DNA of 34,198 nt from Desulfuromonadaceae bacterium (lineage in GTDB: Bacteria > Desulfobacterota > Desulfuromonadia > Desulfuromonadales > JAAYDE01): positions 1 to 34,198 of the forward strand of contig JAAZDE010000053.1 of the NCBI GenBank assembly GCA_012512925.1, read 5' to 3'. This document shows positions 1-9,037 of the stretch, piece by piece. The number at the start of each line of letters is the position of its first letter. Within the stretch, counting starts at the first letter, position 1. The position numbers were made by a program, and so were the translations under genes. The notes beneath the pieces are model-generated. The model was not told the DNA's origin. It did no database searches and saw nothing but the letters and a program-made list of their open reading frames with translations.

Positions 1-861
1 AGCGTTTTCATGGATTATTCCGACGGCGAGAAACAGACCTCGGCGATGTTCGGCGAATCGGGCGTTTTTCTGGCGCCCAAGCACGCCGACTTCGTCTCCC
101 GTTTTATCCAACACTCAAGCAAAAAGGACAGCATCATTCTGGATTGCTTCGGGGGCTCCGGCAGTACCGGCCATGCGGTCATCCAACTGAACCGGGAAGA
201 TCGGGGTGATCGAAAATTTGTACTGGTGGAGGTGGGCGATTATTTCGATACGGTGCTGAAGCCGCGAATCTGCAAGGCCGTCTATGCACCGGCCTGGAAG
301 AACGGCAAACCGGCCCAGCACGGCAAGGGAATTTCCCAATGCATTACCTGTCTCCGCCTCGAATCCTACGAGGACGCCCTCGACAACATCACCTTCGAGC
401 CGGTCGATGAGCAGGCTAGCCTTCCGTTTGACGATTACGTCCTCAGCTACATGCTCGATTTCGAAACCAAGGGGAGCGACACCCTGCTGAACGTCGCCAA
501 GCTCGATTCCCCCTTCGACTACACCCTTCGCCGCCACGGCAAGGACAAGCCGCTTCCCGTCGACCTGCCCGAAACCTTCAACTACCTGATCGGCCTGCAC
601 GTCGCCACCCGCCGGGTGTACGACAACAGCGGCATCCGCTACCTGGTCTATCGCGGCAAGGCCGAGGGCCGGGCGACGGTGGTGATCTGGCGCACGACAC
701 GGGGCTGGGAAGAGAAAAAGTTCGAGGCGGACCGGGCATTCGTCCTGGCTCAGAAACTGACCGAAGGGGCCGAGGATGTGCTGGTCAACAGCGACAGCTT
801 TATTCCCGGTGCGCGTTCCCTTGATCCGGTTTTCAAACGCCGCATGTTCAACGGGGAGTGA
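1..861 (+). CDS. Type III-like adenine-specific DNA methyltransferase (Mod), C-terminal part
   Basis: This open frame runs in from the left edge, so the start and the catalytic DPPY-type motif, which precedes motif I in beta-class enzymes, lie outside the window. The S-adenosylmethionine-binding motif I, DCFGGSGSTG, is encoded near bases 145-174 and is followed by a strand ending in FVLVE, as in type III Mod and related N6-adenine methyltransferases. About 230 further residues form a C-terminal region, probably for target recognition or contact with the helicase partner. The stop codon overlaps or nearly touches the next gene, a Res-like helicase, so the two should be translated together. By family the protein would modify host DNA to protect it from its partner nuclease. 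Whether the missing half is intact cannot be judged here. Confidence 0.85.
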   Translation, partial: SVFMDYSDGEKQTSAMFGESGVFLAPKHADFVSRFIQHSSKKDSIILDCFGGSGSTGHAVIQLNREDRGDRKFVLVEVGDYFDTVLKPRICKAVYAPAWKNGKPAQHGKGISQCITCLRLESYEDALDNITFEPVDEQASLPFDDYVLSYMLDFETKGSDTLLNVAKLDSPFDYTLRRHGKDKPLPVDLPETFNYLIGLHVATRRVYDNSGIRYLVYRGKAEGRATVVIWRTTRGWEEKKFEADRAFVLAQKLTEGAEDVLVNSDSFIPGARSLDPVFKRRMFNGE

Positions 862-866
862 TCGTC

Positions 867-3800
867 ATGGCGCGACCAAGCAACGGAGCTGTCACGGCCA
901 ACCCCACAACCACCAACGGAACCTACGTCAAGCTGGAGCAACGCCTGGTGCTGGCGGCCTGGTGCTGCCACCTGCTCGGTTACGACGACAACAAGGCGAT
1001 GCTGGCCAACCTGCGGGAGGTCGAGGAGGGGTTCGACCCCAGCGGACCCTCCTTTCTTATCCTGGCGATCCTGGCCCGCGGCTCCAAGTGCCTGGTGCCG
1101 CGCGACGATCTGCTCCGCTACGACGCCAACATCCGTTCCCACCTGGTCCATTTCAACCGCCACCGCAGTGAGCCGTTGCGGCTGCGCTATTTTCAGCATC
1201 TCGCCCTGCTGCTGACGGAATTGCTGCTCGACCGGCTCTGCAACCATGAGGCAAATCTGCGCCGCGACCTCAACGATTTTGTCGCCCGGCGCAATGCCCG
1301 GCGCGCCGTCATGGACCCGCAGGACCAGAAATTCAGTCCGGAGGACCTGACCAAGCTGGCTTTCTGGATGGCCACGGGCAGCGGCAAGACCATCCTCATG
1401 CACTTCCACTATCGTCAATACCTCCATTACCTGAAAAAGCCCCTCGACAATATCCTGCTGGTCACTCCCGACGAGGGCCTGTCCCAGCAGCATCTGGAAC
1501 AGATGACCGCGGCCGGGATTCCCTGCAAGCGTTTTGCCCTTGAGGCCAGCGGCCTGGAAACTTCCGAGAAAAATACGGTGCGGGTCATCGAGATCACCAA
1601 GCTGGTGGAGCAGAAGAAAGGCTCCGGGGTCAGCGTACCGGTGGAGGCCTTTGAGGGGAACAATCTCATTTTTGTCGACGAAGGGCACAAAGGTGCGAGC
1701 AGCGAGGCGGGCAAGTGGATTGCCAACCGCGAGAAGCTTGCGGAGACCGGTTTTACCTTCGAATACAGTGCCACTTTCGGGCAGGCCATGACAACGGCCC
1801 GCGACGACGCCATGACCCGCGAGTACGGTAAGGCCATTCTGTTCGACTACTCGTACAAATATTTCTACGGCGACGGCTTTGGCAAGGATTTCGAGGTGCT
1901 CAACCTGCGCCGTGAAACCGGCGACGAGCAGACACGGATACTGTTATTAGCCAATCTGCTGGCCTTTTATGAACAGAAGCGCACTTTTGAAACCCGCAAC
2001 GCTGAGATGCTCCGCTACCATCTGGCCGATCCGCTCTGGATTTTTGTCGGCAGCACGGTCAACAAATCCAAAGACAATAAACAGGCCAGGGAATCGGATG
2101 TCCTCACGGTGGTGAAGTTTCTCGACGCCTTTCTGCGCAACGAGCAGGGCTGGGTACAAAAGGGGATCGGCCGCCTTCTGGCCGGTGACAGCGGCATTGC
2201 CGACAACGGCATGGACCTTTTCGCGGGCCGTTTCAGGCTGCTGACCGGCTGGAGTCGCGACGCCGGGACTATTTACCAGGATCTGCTGGAGCGTGTCTTC
2301 CATACAGGCTCCGGCGGCACCCTCCATATCGGCGACATCAAGGGAAAAACCGGCGAACTGGGACTCAAGGTGAGCGGTGCGGAAAACTATTTCGGCCTGG
2401 TCTATATCGGCGATACGGCCAGCTTCAAAACACTCATCGGCGAGCAATGCCCGGAAGTCGAGGTCGAGGAGGACCGCATCGCCGAATCGCTGTTCGAAAA
2501 CATCAAAAAGCCGGATTCGCCCATCAATATCCTTATCGGCGCCAAGAAATTCATGACCGGCTGGGACAGTTGGCGGGTTTCCAACATGGGGCTGCTCAAT
2601 ATCGGCCGCAGCGAAGGGACCGAGATCATCCAGCTATTCGGCCGTGGCGTGCGCCTGCAGGGGAAGGAGCGCAGTCTGAAACGCAGTTCCGCCCTGCCCG
2701 GTGTTCATCCCGCCGGCATCGAGGTGCTGGAGCGATTGAATATCTTTGCCGTGCGGGCCGATTACATGGTGCAGTTTCGCGATTACCTGGAGCGTGAGGG
2801 GATTGACCCTGGCGGCTTCGTGGAACTGCCACTGCCGATCCGGGCCAACGATGCATTCCTGAAAAAGGGGCTTTTGGCCCCCCGTTTGCCGAAAGAGAGC
2901 GTTTTCGCGAACAGTGAACGGTTCCTGCTCGACTGTGACGAGGCAGCCAGGGTGACCCTCGATCTCTCGACCCAGGTGGAGCGTTTGGGCAGTTCCGGCG
3001 GCGGTTACCAGAGCGGGAATTTCCTGCAGGGAGAGACCAGGAGAATTCCGGCTGATCAATTGCCCTGGCTCGATTGGGAGGGGCTTTACCTGGCGATGCT
3101 GGCCCACAAGGAGGAACGGGGCTTTCAGAATCTTGTCATCCGTCCGGAGCATCCCCGGCAGGTACTGACCGCCGAGCCGGACCTTTACAGTCTGATTTGC
3201 GATGAGGCCTTGCTGAGGCCGAGTACCTCCGCGCAAGGGAAGCGGCTGCAGGATACGGCGGCCGGAATTCTGAAAAAGTATCTGGAGCGGTTCTATCGCA
3301 TCAGGCAGCAGCGGTGGGATTCGGAACGGATGTTTTATGCTCCCCTGTGCCGCGAGGATGAAAACTTCCAGGATTACAAAGTCCGGGTGCCACGCTCCGA
3401 GACCACCCTTATCCAGGATATTTTGGAGACCATCGAGGATGGGAAACGTATCTACGAAGAAAATGTGGCCGTGCCGCCCACCCTCCACTTCGACAGGCAT
3501 CTTTTTCAGCCGCTGCTGATTCAAAAAGGGAACACTATAAAGTCTTCACCACCATGTCTCAACGAAAGTGAGCAGAACTTTGTCCGGGACCTGACAGACT
3601 ATTGCCATTCAAATCCCGAGGAACTGCAAGGGAAAGAGCTGTTTCTGTTGCGCAACCTGAGCAGGGGCAAGGGGATCGGCTTTTTCGAGGGCAGCGGGTT
3701 CTATCCGGATTTCATTCTCTGGGTGACCAAAGGGAAAAAGCAGCGCTTGATATTCATTGAACCGCACGGGATGCTCCACGAGGACCATCCGGCCATCAAT

Positions 3801-4073
3801 CCCAAAGTCAACCTGCACAAAAAATTACAAAAGCAGATGGCTGCGGTATTGGAAAAATCCAGGGCAAAAAACCTGACCGTCGATTCATTTATTGTTTCCC
3901 GAACGCCTTACGATGATTTGCGAAAGAAAGTGGTTGATAAATTCGGCCCCTGGAGCCGGGCGAGATTTGCGGGGGCGCATATACTTTTTCCGGACGAAAC
4001 GGATCATTCCTACCTCAAGCACATTCTTGGTGCTGGTACGACTCAAACACCGGTTAAGGGAGAAAGTGATTGA
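867..4073 (+). CDS. Type III restriction enzyme Res-like DEAD/DEAH helicase with C-terminal PD-(D/E)xK-like nuclease
   Basis: The ATG at 867 is preceded by GGGGAG eight bases upstream. A GTG at 858 overlapping the upstream stop is possible but has no ribosome site of its own. The 1068-residue protein has Walker A ATGSGKT at about 169-175, a DEGH Walker B box at 271-274, SATF (motif III) at 301-304 and QLFGRGVRL (motif VI) near 589-597, an SF2 helicase/translocase core. Near the C terminus (about 947-968) is FYPDFILW followed by RLIFIEPHG. This matches the PD-(D/E)xK nuclease pattern of type III Res subunits, except that the usual Lys of ExK is His. It lies directly behind the Mod fragment and overlaps the next gene by four bases. 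I infer the ATP-dependent cleavage subunit of a restriction system; active cleavage depends on whether the ExH variant is functional. Confidence 0.88.
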   Translation: MARPSNGAVTANPTTTNGTYVKLEQRLVLAAWCCHLLGYDDNKAMLANLREVEEGFDPSGPSFLILAILARGSKCLVPRDDLLRYDANIRSHLVHFNRHRSEPLRLRYFQHLALLLTELLLDRLCNHEANLRRDLNDFVARRNARRAVMDPQDQKFSPEDLTKLAFWMATGSGKTILMHFHYRQYLHYLKKPLDNILLVTPDEGLSQQHLEQMTAAGIPCKRFALEASGLETSEKNTVRVIEITKLVEQKKGSGVSVPVEAFEGNNLIFVDEGHKGASSEAGKWIANREKLAETGFTFEYSATFGQAMTTARDDAMTREYGKAILFDYSYKYFYGDGFGKDFEVLNLRRETGDEQTRILLLANLLAFYEQKRTFETRNAEMLRYHLADPLWIFVGSTVNKSKDNKQARESDVLTVVKFLDAFLRNEQGWVQKGIGRLLAGDSGIADNGMDLFAGRFRLLTGWSRDAGTIYQDLLERVFHTGSGGTLHIGDIKGKTGELGLKVSGAENYFGLVYIGDTASFKTLIGEQCPEVEVEEDRIAESLFENIKKPDSPINILIGAKKFMTGWDSWRVSNMGLLNIGRSEGTEIIQLFGRGVRLQGKERSLKRSSALPGVHPAGIEVLERLNIFAVRADYMVQFRDYLEREGIDPGGFVELPLPIRANDAFLKKGLLAPRLPKESVFANSERFLLDCDEAARVTLDLSTQVERLGSSGGGYQSGNFLQGETRRIPADQLPWLDWEGLYLAMLAHKEERGFQNLVIRPEHPRQVLTAEPDLYSLICDEALLRPSTSAQGKRLQDTAAGILKKYLERFYRIRQQRWDSERMFYAPLCREDENFQDYKVRVPRSETTLIQDILETIEDGKRIYEENVAVPPTLHFDRHLFQPLLIQKGNTIKSSPPCLNESEQNFVRDLTDYCHSNPEELQGKELFLLRNLSRGKGIGFFEGSGFYPDFILWVTKGKKQRLIFIEPHGMLHEDHPAINPKVNLHKKLQKQMAAVLEKSRAKNLTVDSFIVSRTPYDDLRKKVVDKFGPWSRARFAGAHILFPDETDHSYLKHILGAGTTQTPVKGESD

Positions 4074-7000
4074 GCGACAAGCAGTTAGGTCTGTTCGATG
4101 AGCAGGTTGATGTTCAGGCGAGCGTAAGAAACATCTCCGACTGGCCCGATATTGACCGCTTTCCCCATAATTTCAATAGCCGTCAGGTCGAGGAGATCGT
4201 CCTCAAAGACGTGGCCGGCAGTGTCTCCCCCCTGGTCGTTACCGGCTTTACTTCCCTCGATTATGTCATTGATTTCCTTGCGGACCTTCCAGCTGAATCT
4301 CCAAAAGAATTCCGGATTTTGATCGGTAGTGAACCGACCCTTTCTCGTCGATCCCAATACAGCATCAATAAAAAAAACCTCCCTCAGGAAATGATCGACT
4401 ACTGGCTGGATGCCGGTATCTCGTTACGGCTCTGCTACAAGATTGTCCTGGTTATGGAGATGATCAGGACAGGCCGTTTGCAGAGCCGCTTTATTGCCGA
4501 CGATCGGCGGAAGCTTCATTGCAAAATTTATGTTGGAGATGAAGCGGTGACCCTGGGTTCCAGCAACTTCAGTTTCACCGGACTGAGAAAACAGCTGGAA
4601 GCCAACGCCAGATTCCATTGTCGAAAAGAACCCAAACGTTACCTTGAGGCCCGACAATTGGCCGAGAATTATTGGAAGCTTGGCGACGATTACAATGGAT
4701 ATCTGTTCGAGTTGTTGGAACAGTTGCTGAAAATCGCCACCTGGAAAGAGGCGCTTGGTCGAGCCTGCGGTGAATTGCTTGAAGGAGACTGGGCGCAGAA
4801 ATACATTTGCACCCACTTGGCGGGGGCCGGCAAGGAACTTTGGCCGTCCCAGAAGGTCGGCATCGCCCAGGCACTCTGGATGGTGGAAAATGTCGGCAGT
4901 GTCCTGATCGCCGATGCGACCGGTTCGGGCAAAACCCGGATGGGAGCATATCTGCTGCGCGCCGTTATGGACAGAATCTGGAGCACTGGACGCGCCCGAA
5001 AAGATATCACCGCGCTGGTCTGCCCCCCGGGGCCCGTCGAGGAATCGTGGAAGCGGGAAGCTATTTCTTGTGGACTGCCTTTGGTCGCTTTGTCACATGG
5101 CGTGCTGAGTCAGCAGAAGTCCGGCCGGCACGAGGATGTCATGCAAAGTATCCGCCGGGCTCAATCGCTCGCCATCGATGAGGCTCACAACTTTTTGAAT
5201 CCCAAATCGTCCCGGACCCGCGGCCTGCACGGCAACATGGCCGACGTGGTGGTCATGTTCACCGCCACGCCCATCAATCGCGGGGTGCATGATTTGCTGA
5301 TGATCGTCGATCTGCTGGGGGCCGACAACCTGGAGGATTCGGCCCTGGAGCTGTTTGACCGGCTGGCCCGGCGTCTGGGGAATCAGAGCGGAAAATTCAT
5401 GACTACCCAAGAAGAGCGCCTGGTCATGCAAAAGGAGGTGCAGCGCTTCACCCTGCGCCGCACCAAGAAGATGCTGAATGCCCTGGTGGACTGCGATCCC
5501 GACGCCTACCGGGACGATCTCGGCAGCCGCTGCCGCTATCCCGAGCATCGCTCCCGGACCTATTCCACCGGAGAGACCGAGACCGACAAGAAGCTCGCAT
5601 CCCGAATCCGCGAGTTGGCCGGGAACCTTAAGGGGCTGGCGAATCTGCGCTCCGGCCTGGAGCTGCCGGAATCGCTCAAGGGCCTCCTCGATGAGGATGT
5701 TTATATCCGAGGCCGGCTCCAAGGTGCCCGCGGGTTGGCTTTGTACAACCTGATGTCGCGGCTGCGCTCTTCCCGTGCCGCGTTGTTGGAACACTTGCTC
5801 GGGACCGAGACCACGGCTAAAGAGTTCGGCATCACCGGCTTCATCAAACCGGAGGAGACGGGCAACGTTCTGGGGCGGTTGCGGGAGAGTGCCGGTCAGG
5901 TTCAACCCAGTTCCCTGGCGAAAAAGCTGCCGGTCTGGCTGGCCGACGGGGAGGCGCACCGACTGGCGGTCGAGGAGGAACTCCGAATCTACCAGGAGAT
6001 TTTGGTGCTGGTCGGACGGATGTCGGACAGCCGGGAACGCGCCAAGGCCCGCCGTCTTTCAGAATTGTTGAAAAGATATCCTTTGGTCATCGCTTTCGAC
6101 AGCTGTCTTATCACCCTGGAGGTGATCCGGAACCTGATCCGGGAGGAAAATGACCATGGGCAGGTCCTTGTCGCCACCGGTGCCAAGGAACAGGAGAGAA
6201 AAAAGGTCAACCATTTGTTCGCGCTTGGTTCGAAGGCGAAAGGGGTCGTCGCGCTTTGTTCAGATGCCATGTCGGAGGGACTCAACCTCCAGCAGGCCTC
6301 GGCAGTCCTGCTGCTGGACATGCCGAGTGTCATCCGCATCGCTGAACAGCGGGTTGGGCGGGTGGACCGTATGAACAGTCCGCATCCGGAGATCGAGGTC
6401 TGGTGGCCCCTGGATAGTGGAGCTTTCTCCCTTAAGGCGGATCGGAAATTTTTTCAAAGATATAATGAGGTCAAGGATATCCTCGGCTCAAATCTGCCGC
6501 TTCCCGAGAATCTGATTCCGGAGGAGTTACAGGCCCATGCTCCCGCTACGGTGGAAGAGATGATCCAAGAACTCCATGAACTGGAGAGAAAAGGGGAGAC
6601 CTGGGATGGGCTCCGGGATGCCTTCCAGCCGGTCCGGGAACTGCTCGAGCCGGTATGCGGCCTGGTACCGGAAATGGTTTACAGGGATGTTCGAGGCTCC
6701 CGGGCCCGGGTGGTGTCAACCGTGAGCCTGGTAAGAGCCGAACGCCCCTGGGCTTTCATGGCTGTCGCCGGGGCTGAGCAAGGGGCGCCGAAATGGGTTC
6801 TGATCGAGGGACTGCAGGGGCGGTTGGTGACCCATCTGGAGGATGTCGTCACCCGGTTGCGGCATTTTCTGAAGGACGATCCGGAAAACCGGCCGATGGA
6901 CAAGAGAGCCTCCGAACTGATCGCACGGTTTCTTCACCTTGTGCTGAAAGCCGAGGTGTCACTGCTTCCCCGGAAGAAACAGCGGGCACTGGAGGAGATG

Positions 7001-7357
7001 AGACAGGTTTTGGGTCACTATCTCCGGCAGGCCGAGCAGGCCGGAGATCGGGAGCGGATCGCGGTGCTGAAAGGGGTGCTGGCACTTCAGGAGGTGCCTC
7101 TTGACGACCAGGAGCGGCCCGATCTCGATGCGGTGGCCGAGGGGTGGCTCGATCTGATCCGGGAGACCTGGTATCAGAAGTTGATCCAGAGGCGCCGCTT
7201 CAAGCCGCTGCGGCTGCGGGACATCCGCAAGGAACTCAAAAGCCGGCCGATTCCCCTTGGCCGGATTGCCGAGGTTTTTTCCTCCATCCCCCTGTCGCAG
7301 CCGATTCACACCCGGATCATCGCCGCCATAGTGGGGTTGCCGGATAGTGCTTCCTGA
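4070..7357 (+). CDS. Phospholipase-D-like domain fused to SNF2-family helicase, predicted anti-phage protein
   Basis: Translation likely starts at TTG 4070, inside a TTGA overlap with the upstream stop and after an AAGGGAGAAAG ribosome site. The protein has 1095 residues. The N-terminal part carries a PLD-type half-site: HCK at 150-152 followed by GSSNFSFTGL at 163-172, the arrangement of HKD nucleases. A superfamily 2 helicase follows: Walker A ATGSGKT at 283-289, DEAH at 370-373, TATP at 398-401, and a C-terminal lobe with EGLNLQQA and QRVGRVDRMNS, typical of SNF2 proteins. About 300 C-terminal residues have no domain I recognise. Only one HxK half-site is evident, so a nuclease would probably need to dimerise. 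It ends the mod-res operon, and I infer that it senses or degrades invading DNA together with it. This is not a standard type III subunit. Confidence 0.85.
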   Translation: MSDKQLGLFDEQVDVQASVRNISDWPDIDRFPHNFNSRQVEEIVLKDVAGSVSPLVVTGFTSLDYVIDFLADLPAESPKEFRILIGSEPTLSRRSQYSINKKNLPQEMIDYWLDAGISLRLCYKIVLVMEMIRTGRLQSRFIADDRRKLHCKIYVGDEAVTLGSSNFSFTGLRKQLEANARFHCRKEPKRYLEARQLAENYWKLGDDYNGYLFELLEQLLKIATWKEALGRACGELLEGDWAQKYICTHLAGAGKELWPSQKVGIAQALWMVENVGSVLIADATGSGKTRMGAYLLRAVMDRIWSTGRARKDITALVCPPGPVEESWKREAISCGLPLVALSHGVLSQQKSGRHEDVMQSIRRAQSLAIDEAHNFLNPKSSRTRGLHGNMADVVVMFTATPINRGVHDLLMIVDLLGADNLEDSALELFDRLARRLGNQSGKFMTTQEERLVMQKEVQRFTLRRTKKMLNALVDCDPDAYRDDLGSRCRYPEHRSRTYSTGETETDKKLASRIRELAGNLKGLANLRSGLELPESLKGLLDEDVYIRGRLQGARGLALYNLMSRLRSSRAALLEHLLGTETTAKEFGITGFIKPEETGNVLGRLRESAGQVQPSSLAKKLPVWLADGEAHRLAVEEELRIYQEILVLVGRMSDSRERAKARRLSELLKRYPLVIAFDSCLITLEVIRNLIREENDHGQVLVATGAKEQERKKVNHLFALGSKAKGVVALCSDAMSEGLNLQQASAVLLLDMPSVIRIAEQRVGRVDRMNSPHPEIEVWWPLDSGAFSLKADRKFFQRYNEVKDILGSNLPLPENLIPEELQAHAPATVEEMIQELHELERKGETWDGLRDAFQPVRELLEPVCGLVPEMVYRDVRGSRARVVSTVSLVRAERPWAFMAVAGAEQGAPKWVLIEGLQGRLVTHLEDVVTRLRHFLKDDPENRPMDKRASELIARFLHLVLKAEVSLLPRKKQRALEEMRQVLGHYLRQAEQAGDRERIAVLKGVLALQEVPLDDQERPDLDAVAEGWLDLIRETWYQKLIQRRRFKPLRLRDIRKELKSRPIPLGRIAEVFSSIPLSQPIHTRIIAAIVGLPDSAS

Positions 7358-7427
7358 AATTGGCGGGAGGAAAATGGTTAATGGCGGCCCTTGAGGGGAG
7401 GTCAAGCCTCGATGCGAAACCGTTGCT

Positions 7428-8096
7428 TTAAACCACCCCCCCAGCCTTCCAGGCCTGCTGCCAGAAATCGATTTCACAGCGCATACTGACGACGAAGGCC
7501 TGGATGGCTTCGGCCTGTTCCCCCTCATCCTTGTCCGCGGCCCAGCGGTTCAGGCATGCGATCCATTGTTCGGCCATGTTCTGCACCGCCGGGTCGGCGT
7601 ACAGATCCAGCCAGAGACGGTAGGGATGGTTAGGGTCGGCGGTTTTTTCCATAAGAGCCAGGCGCCGCCCCACCTCGGCGTACAGCACGGTGCAAGGAGC
7701 GGCGGCGGCTAGGCCGACGAGTTCCGAGTTGTGCTCGACGGCGCTGCTTTCCTGCTCCATATAAGCCGTCGTCGCCGGACCGGGGGCTTCGTCCACCCAG
7801 GCCAGCCGAAGTTGTCTGAATAATTGCTCCTGAATTCCCAGTTCCGCCTCTTCGGAAATCTTTGCCGAATATTCAAAAAGGAATCGATCCTCCTCCGTCT
7901 GCGCCCGGGCCGCGAGGGTCCGGCATACCCGCACGTAATTGCGCAGATACAAACCATCCTGAATCAGATAGTGCTGCATCTGCCGGCGAGTCAAGGTGCC
8001 GGCGGCAAGACCTGCCACAAAGGGATGGGCGGCGGCCTGTTCCCATAGCGGGCCGCAGGCCGTCACACAGCGCTGATAGAAAGATTTTTCCTTCAT
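7428..8096 (-). CDS. tenA: TenA family thiaminase II (aminopyrimidine aminohydrolase)
   Basis: TenA enzymes hydrolyse aminopyrimidine products of thiamine breakdown to hydroxymethylpyrimidine for salvage, and can act as thiaminase II. From ATG 8096 the protein has 222 residues, the usual length. Residues match Bacillus subtilis TenA closely: Asp47 (QDGLYL), Tyr112, Cys135 in [10 protein letters not shown] and Glu208 in RCEIDFW. The Cys places it in the TenA_C class. A TTG at 8108 would add four residues, but ATG aligns better with family starts (MKEKSFYQR). It follows a methyltransferase gene by about 28 bases on the same strand, so co-transcription is likely. No TPP riboswitch was seen upstream and no other thiamine gene is present, which suits a salvage role. 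Confidence 0.9.
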
Positions 8097-8124
8097 GAGA
8101 TTGCGCAAGCTGCAGACCCCGGGT

Positions 8125-8826
8125 TCAGGGCTTTACGGCGCACACCGCCACATAGTCTCCCGATTGATAACCTTCACAGGGGTCTTCCGGGGTGGCGTCG
8201 GCAAAACGGGGATGCCTGGTTAAAGTCTGCATGAAAGTGAGTCCGGTGAAGCCGGCCTTCAAGGCGGCATCGATTTTGTCCTGGGTCGGCCGCCAGTTGG
8301 CGCCGCCGGCCAGTTCCACGGGGTAGGGCTCTTGGGGCAGAACGCCGCGCAGCCGGTCATCGTTCCAGGTGCCATAGGCCCCGCCGAGTCGATACAATAT
8401 CCCGAAGGAACTTTCCGCCGGAATATCGATCAAAAGTATCCTGCCGCCCGCTTTCAGCAGGCGGTAAGCTTCGGCGGCGGCAGCATTCAGGTCGCCGATA
8501 TAGCCGGGGGAGCCGTTGAACATGACGGTGTCGTAGCCAGCGTCTTCCAGGGGCATTTTTTCCGCTCCGGCCTCGATCACCGTCATTCCGCGTTTGCGGG
8601 CGATTTCCGCCATGGCTGGGGACGGTTCCAGACCTTCCGTTATGGAAATCCCGTAACGGTTCCGCAACAACTGTTCAAACAGCCCGGTACCACAACCGAC
8701 GCTCAAGGTTCTGCCGGGATTGTTTCCCAGGACATGGGCCACCAGCCGGAGTTCCGATTCCAGGAGGGTCTCGTTCCTCTGAAACCAAGCGTCATAGATA
8801 TCCGAATATTCATCAAACGTAATCAT
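8125..8826 (-). CDS. Class I SAM-dependent methyltransferase
   Basis: This is a 233-residue Rossmann-fold methyltransferase. Motif I is [15 protein letters not shown], followed by an acidic strand end [11 protein letters not shown] and the motif IV region [15 protein letters not shown]. The start is the ATG at 8826 because GAGAGAAAAG precedes it and the protein begins [14 protein letters not shown], a common opening of ubiquinone/menaquinone-type and generic methyltransferases. The frame stays open to 8904, but that extension looks non-coding. The substrate cannot be told from sequence. It precedes tenA in the same transcription unit; a link to thiamine is possible but unproven. Confidence 0.85.
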   Translation of the reverse strand: MITFDEYSDIYDAWFQRNETLLESELRLVAHVLGNNPGRTLSVGCGTGLFEQLLRNRYGISITEGLEPSPAMAEIARKRGMTVIEAGAEKMPLEDAGYDTVMFNGSPGYIGDLNAAAAEAYRLLKAGGRILLIDIPAESSFGILYRLGGAYGTWNDDRLRGVLPQEPYPVELAGGANWRPTQDKIDAALKAGFTGLTFMQTLTRHPRFADATPEDPCEGYQSGDYVAVCAVKP

Positions 8827-8921
8827 CTTTTCTCTCTCATTGAAATTAAAAAAAACAACAAATGTCCGGAACAAAGGCGCAGATGGTTGCAAAGCGCCGC
8901 CCAAAAGCAGACTGGTTTGAC

Positions 8922-8950
8922 CTTGTAATTCAGCTAAGCCCCCCTGTCAA
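8922..8950 (-). promoter_or_regulatory. Predicted sigma-70 promoter for the methyltransferase-tenA unit
   Basis: On the minus strand TTGACA (8950-8945) is followed after exactly 17 bases by TACAAG (8927-8922), a 6/6 and a 4/6 match. Transcription would start near 8915, about 90 bases before the methyltransferase ATG at 8826. This is prediction from consensus only. Confidence 0.5.
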
Positions 8951-9037
8951 CACAAAAACTCCCATAAGGATTTCGGGAAACGACCTTTATCCGGCTGGAA
9001 ATTCACGGGAAAGAGCGCTCCACCTTTAAACGACCCC

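Noticed and set aside
1-7357. Complete DISARM or BREX system
   Set aside because: No DUF1998 protein, PglZ, BrxC-type ATPase or Lon-like protein is present; the gene set fits a type III-like restriction cassette with an added protein. Genes left of the window could still change this.
8827-9037. TPP riboswitch upstream of the methyltransferase-tenA unit
   Set aside because: The conserved CTGAGA and ACCTGATCTGG elements are absent from the minus strand.
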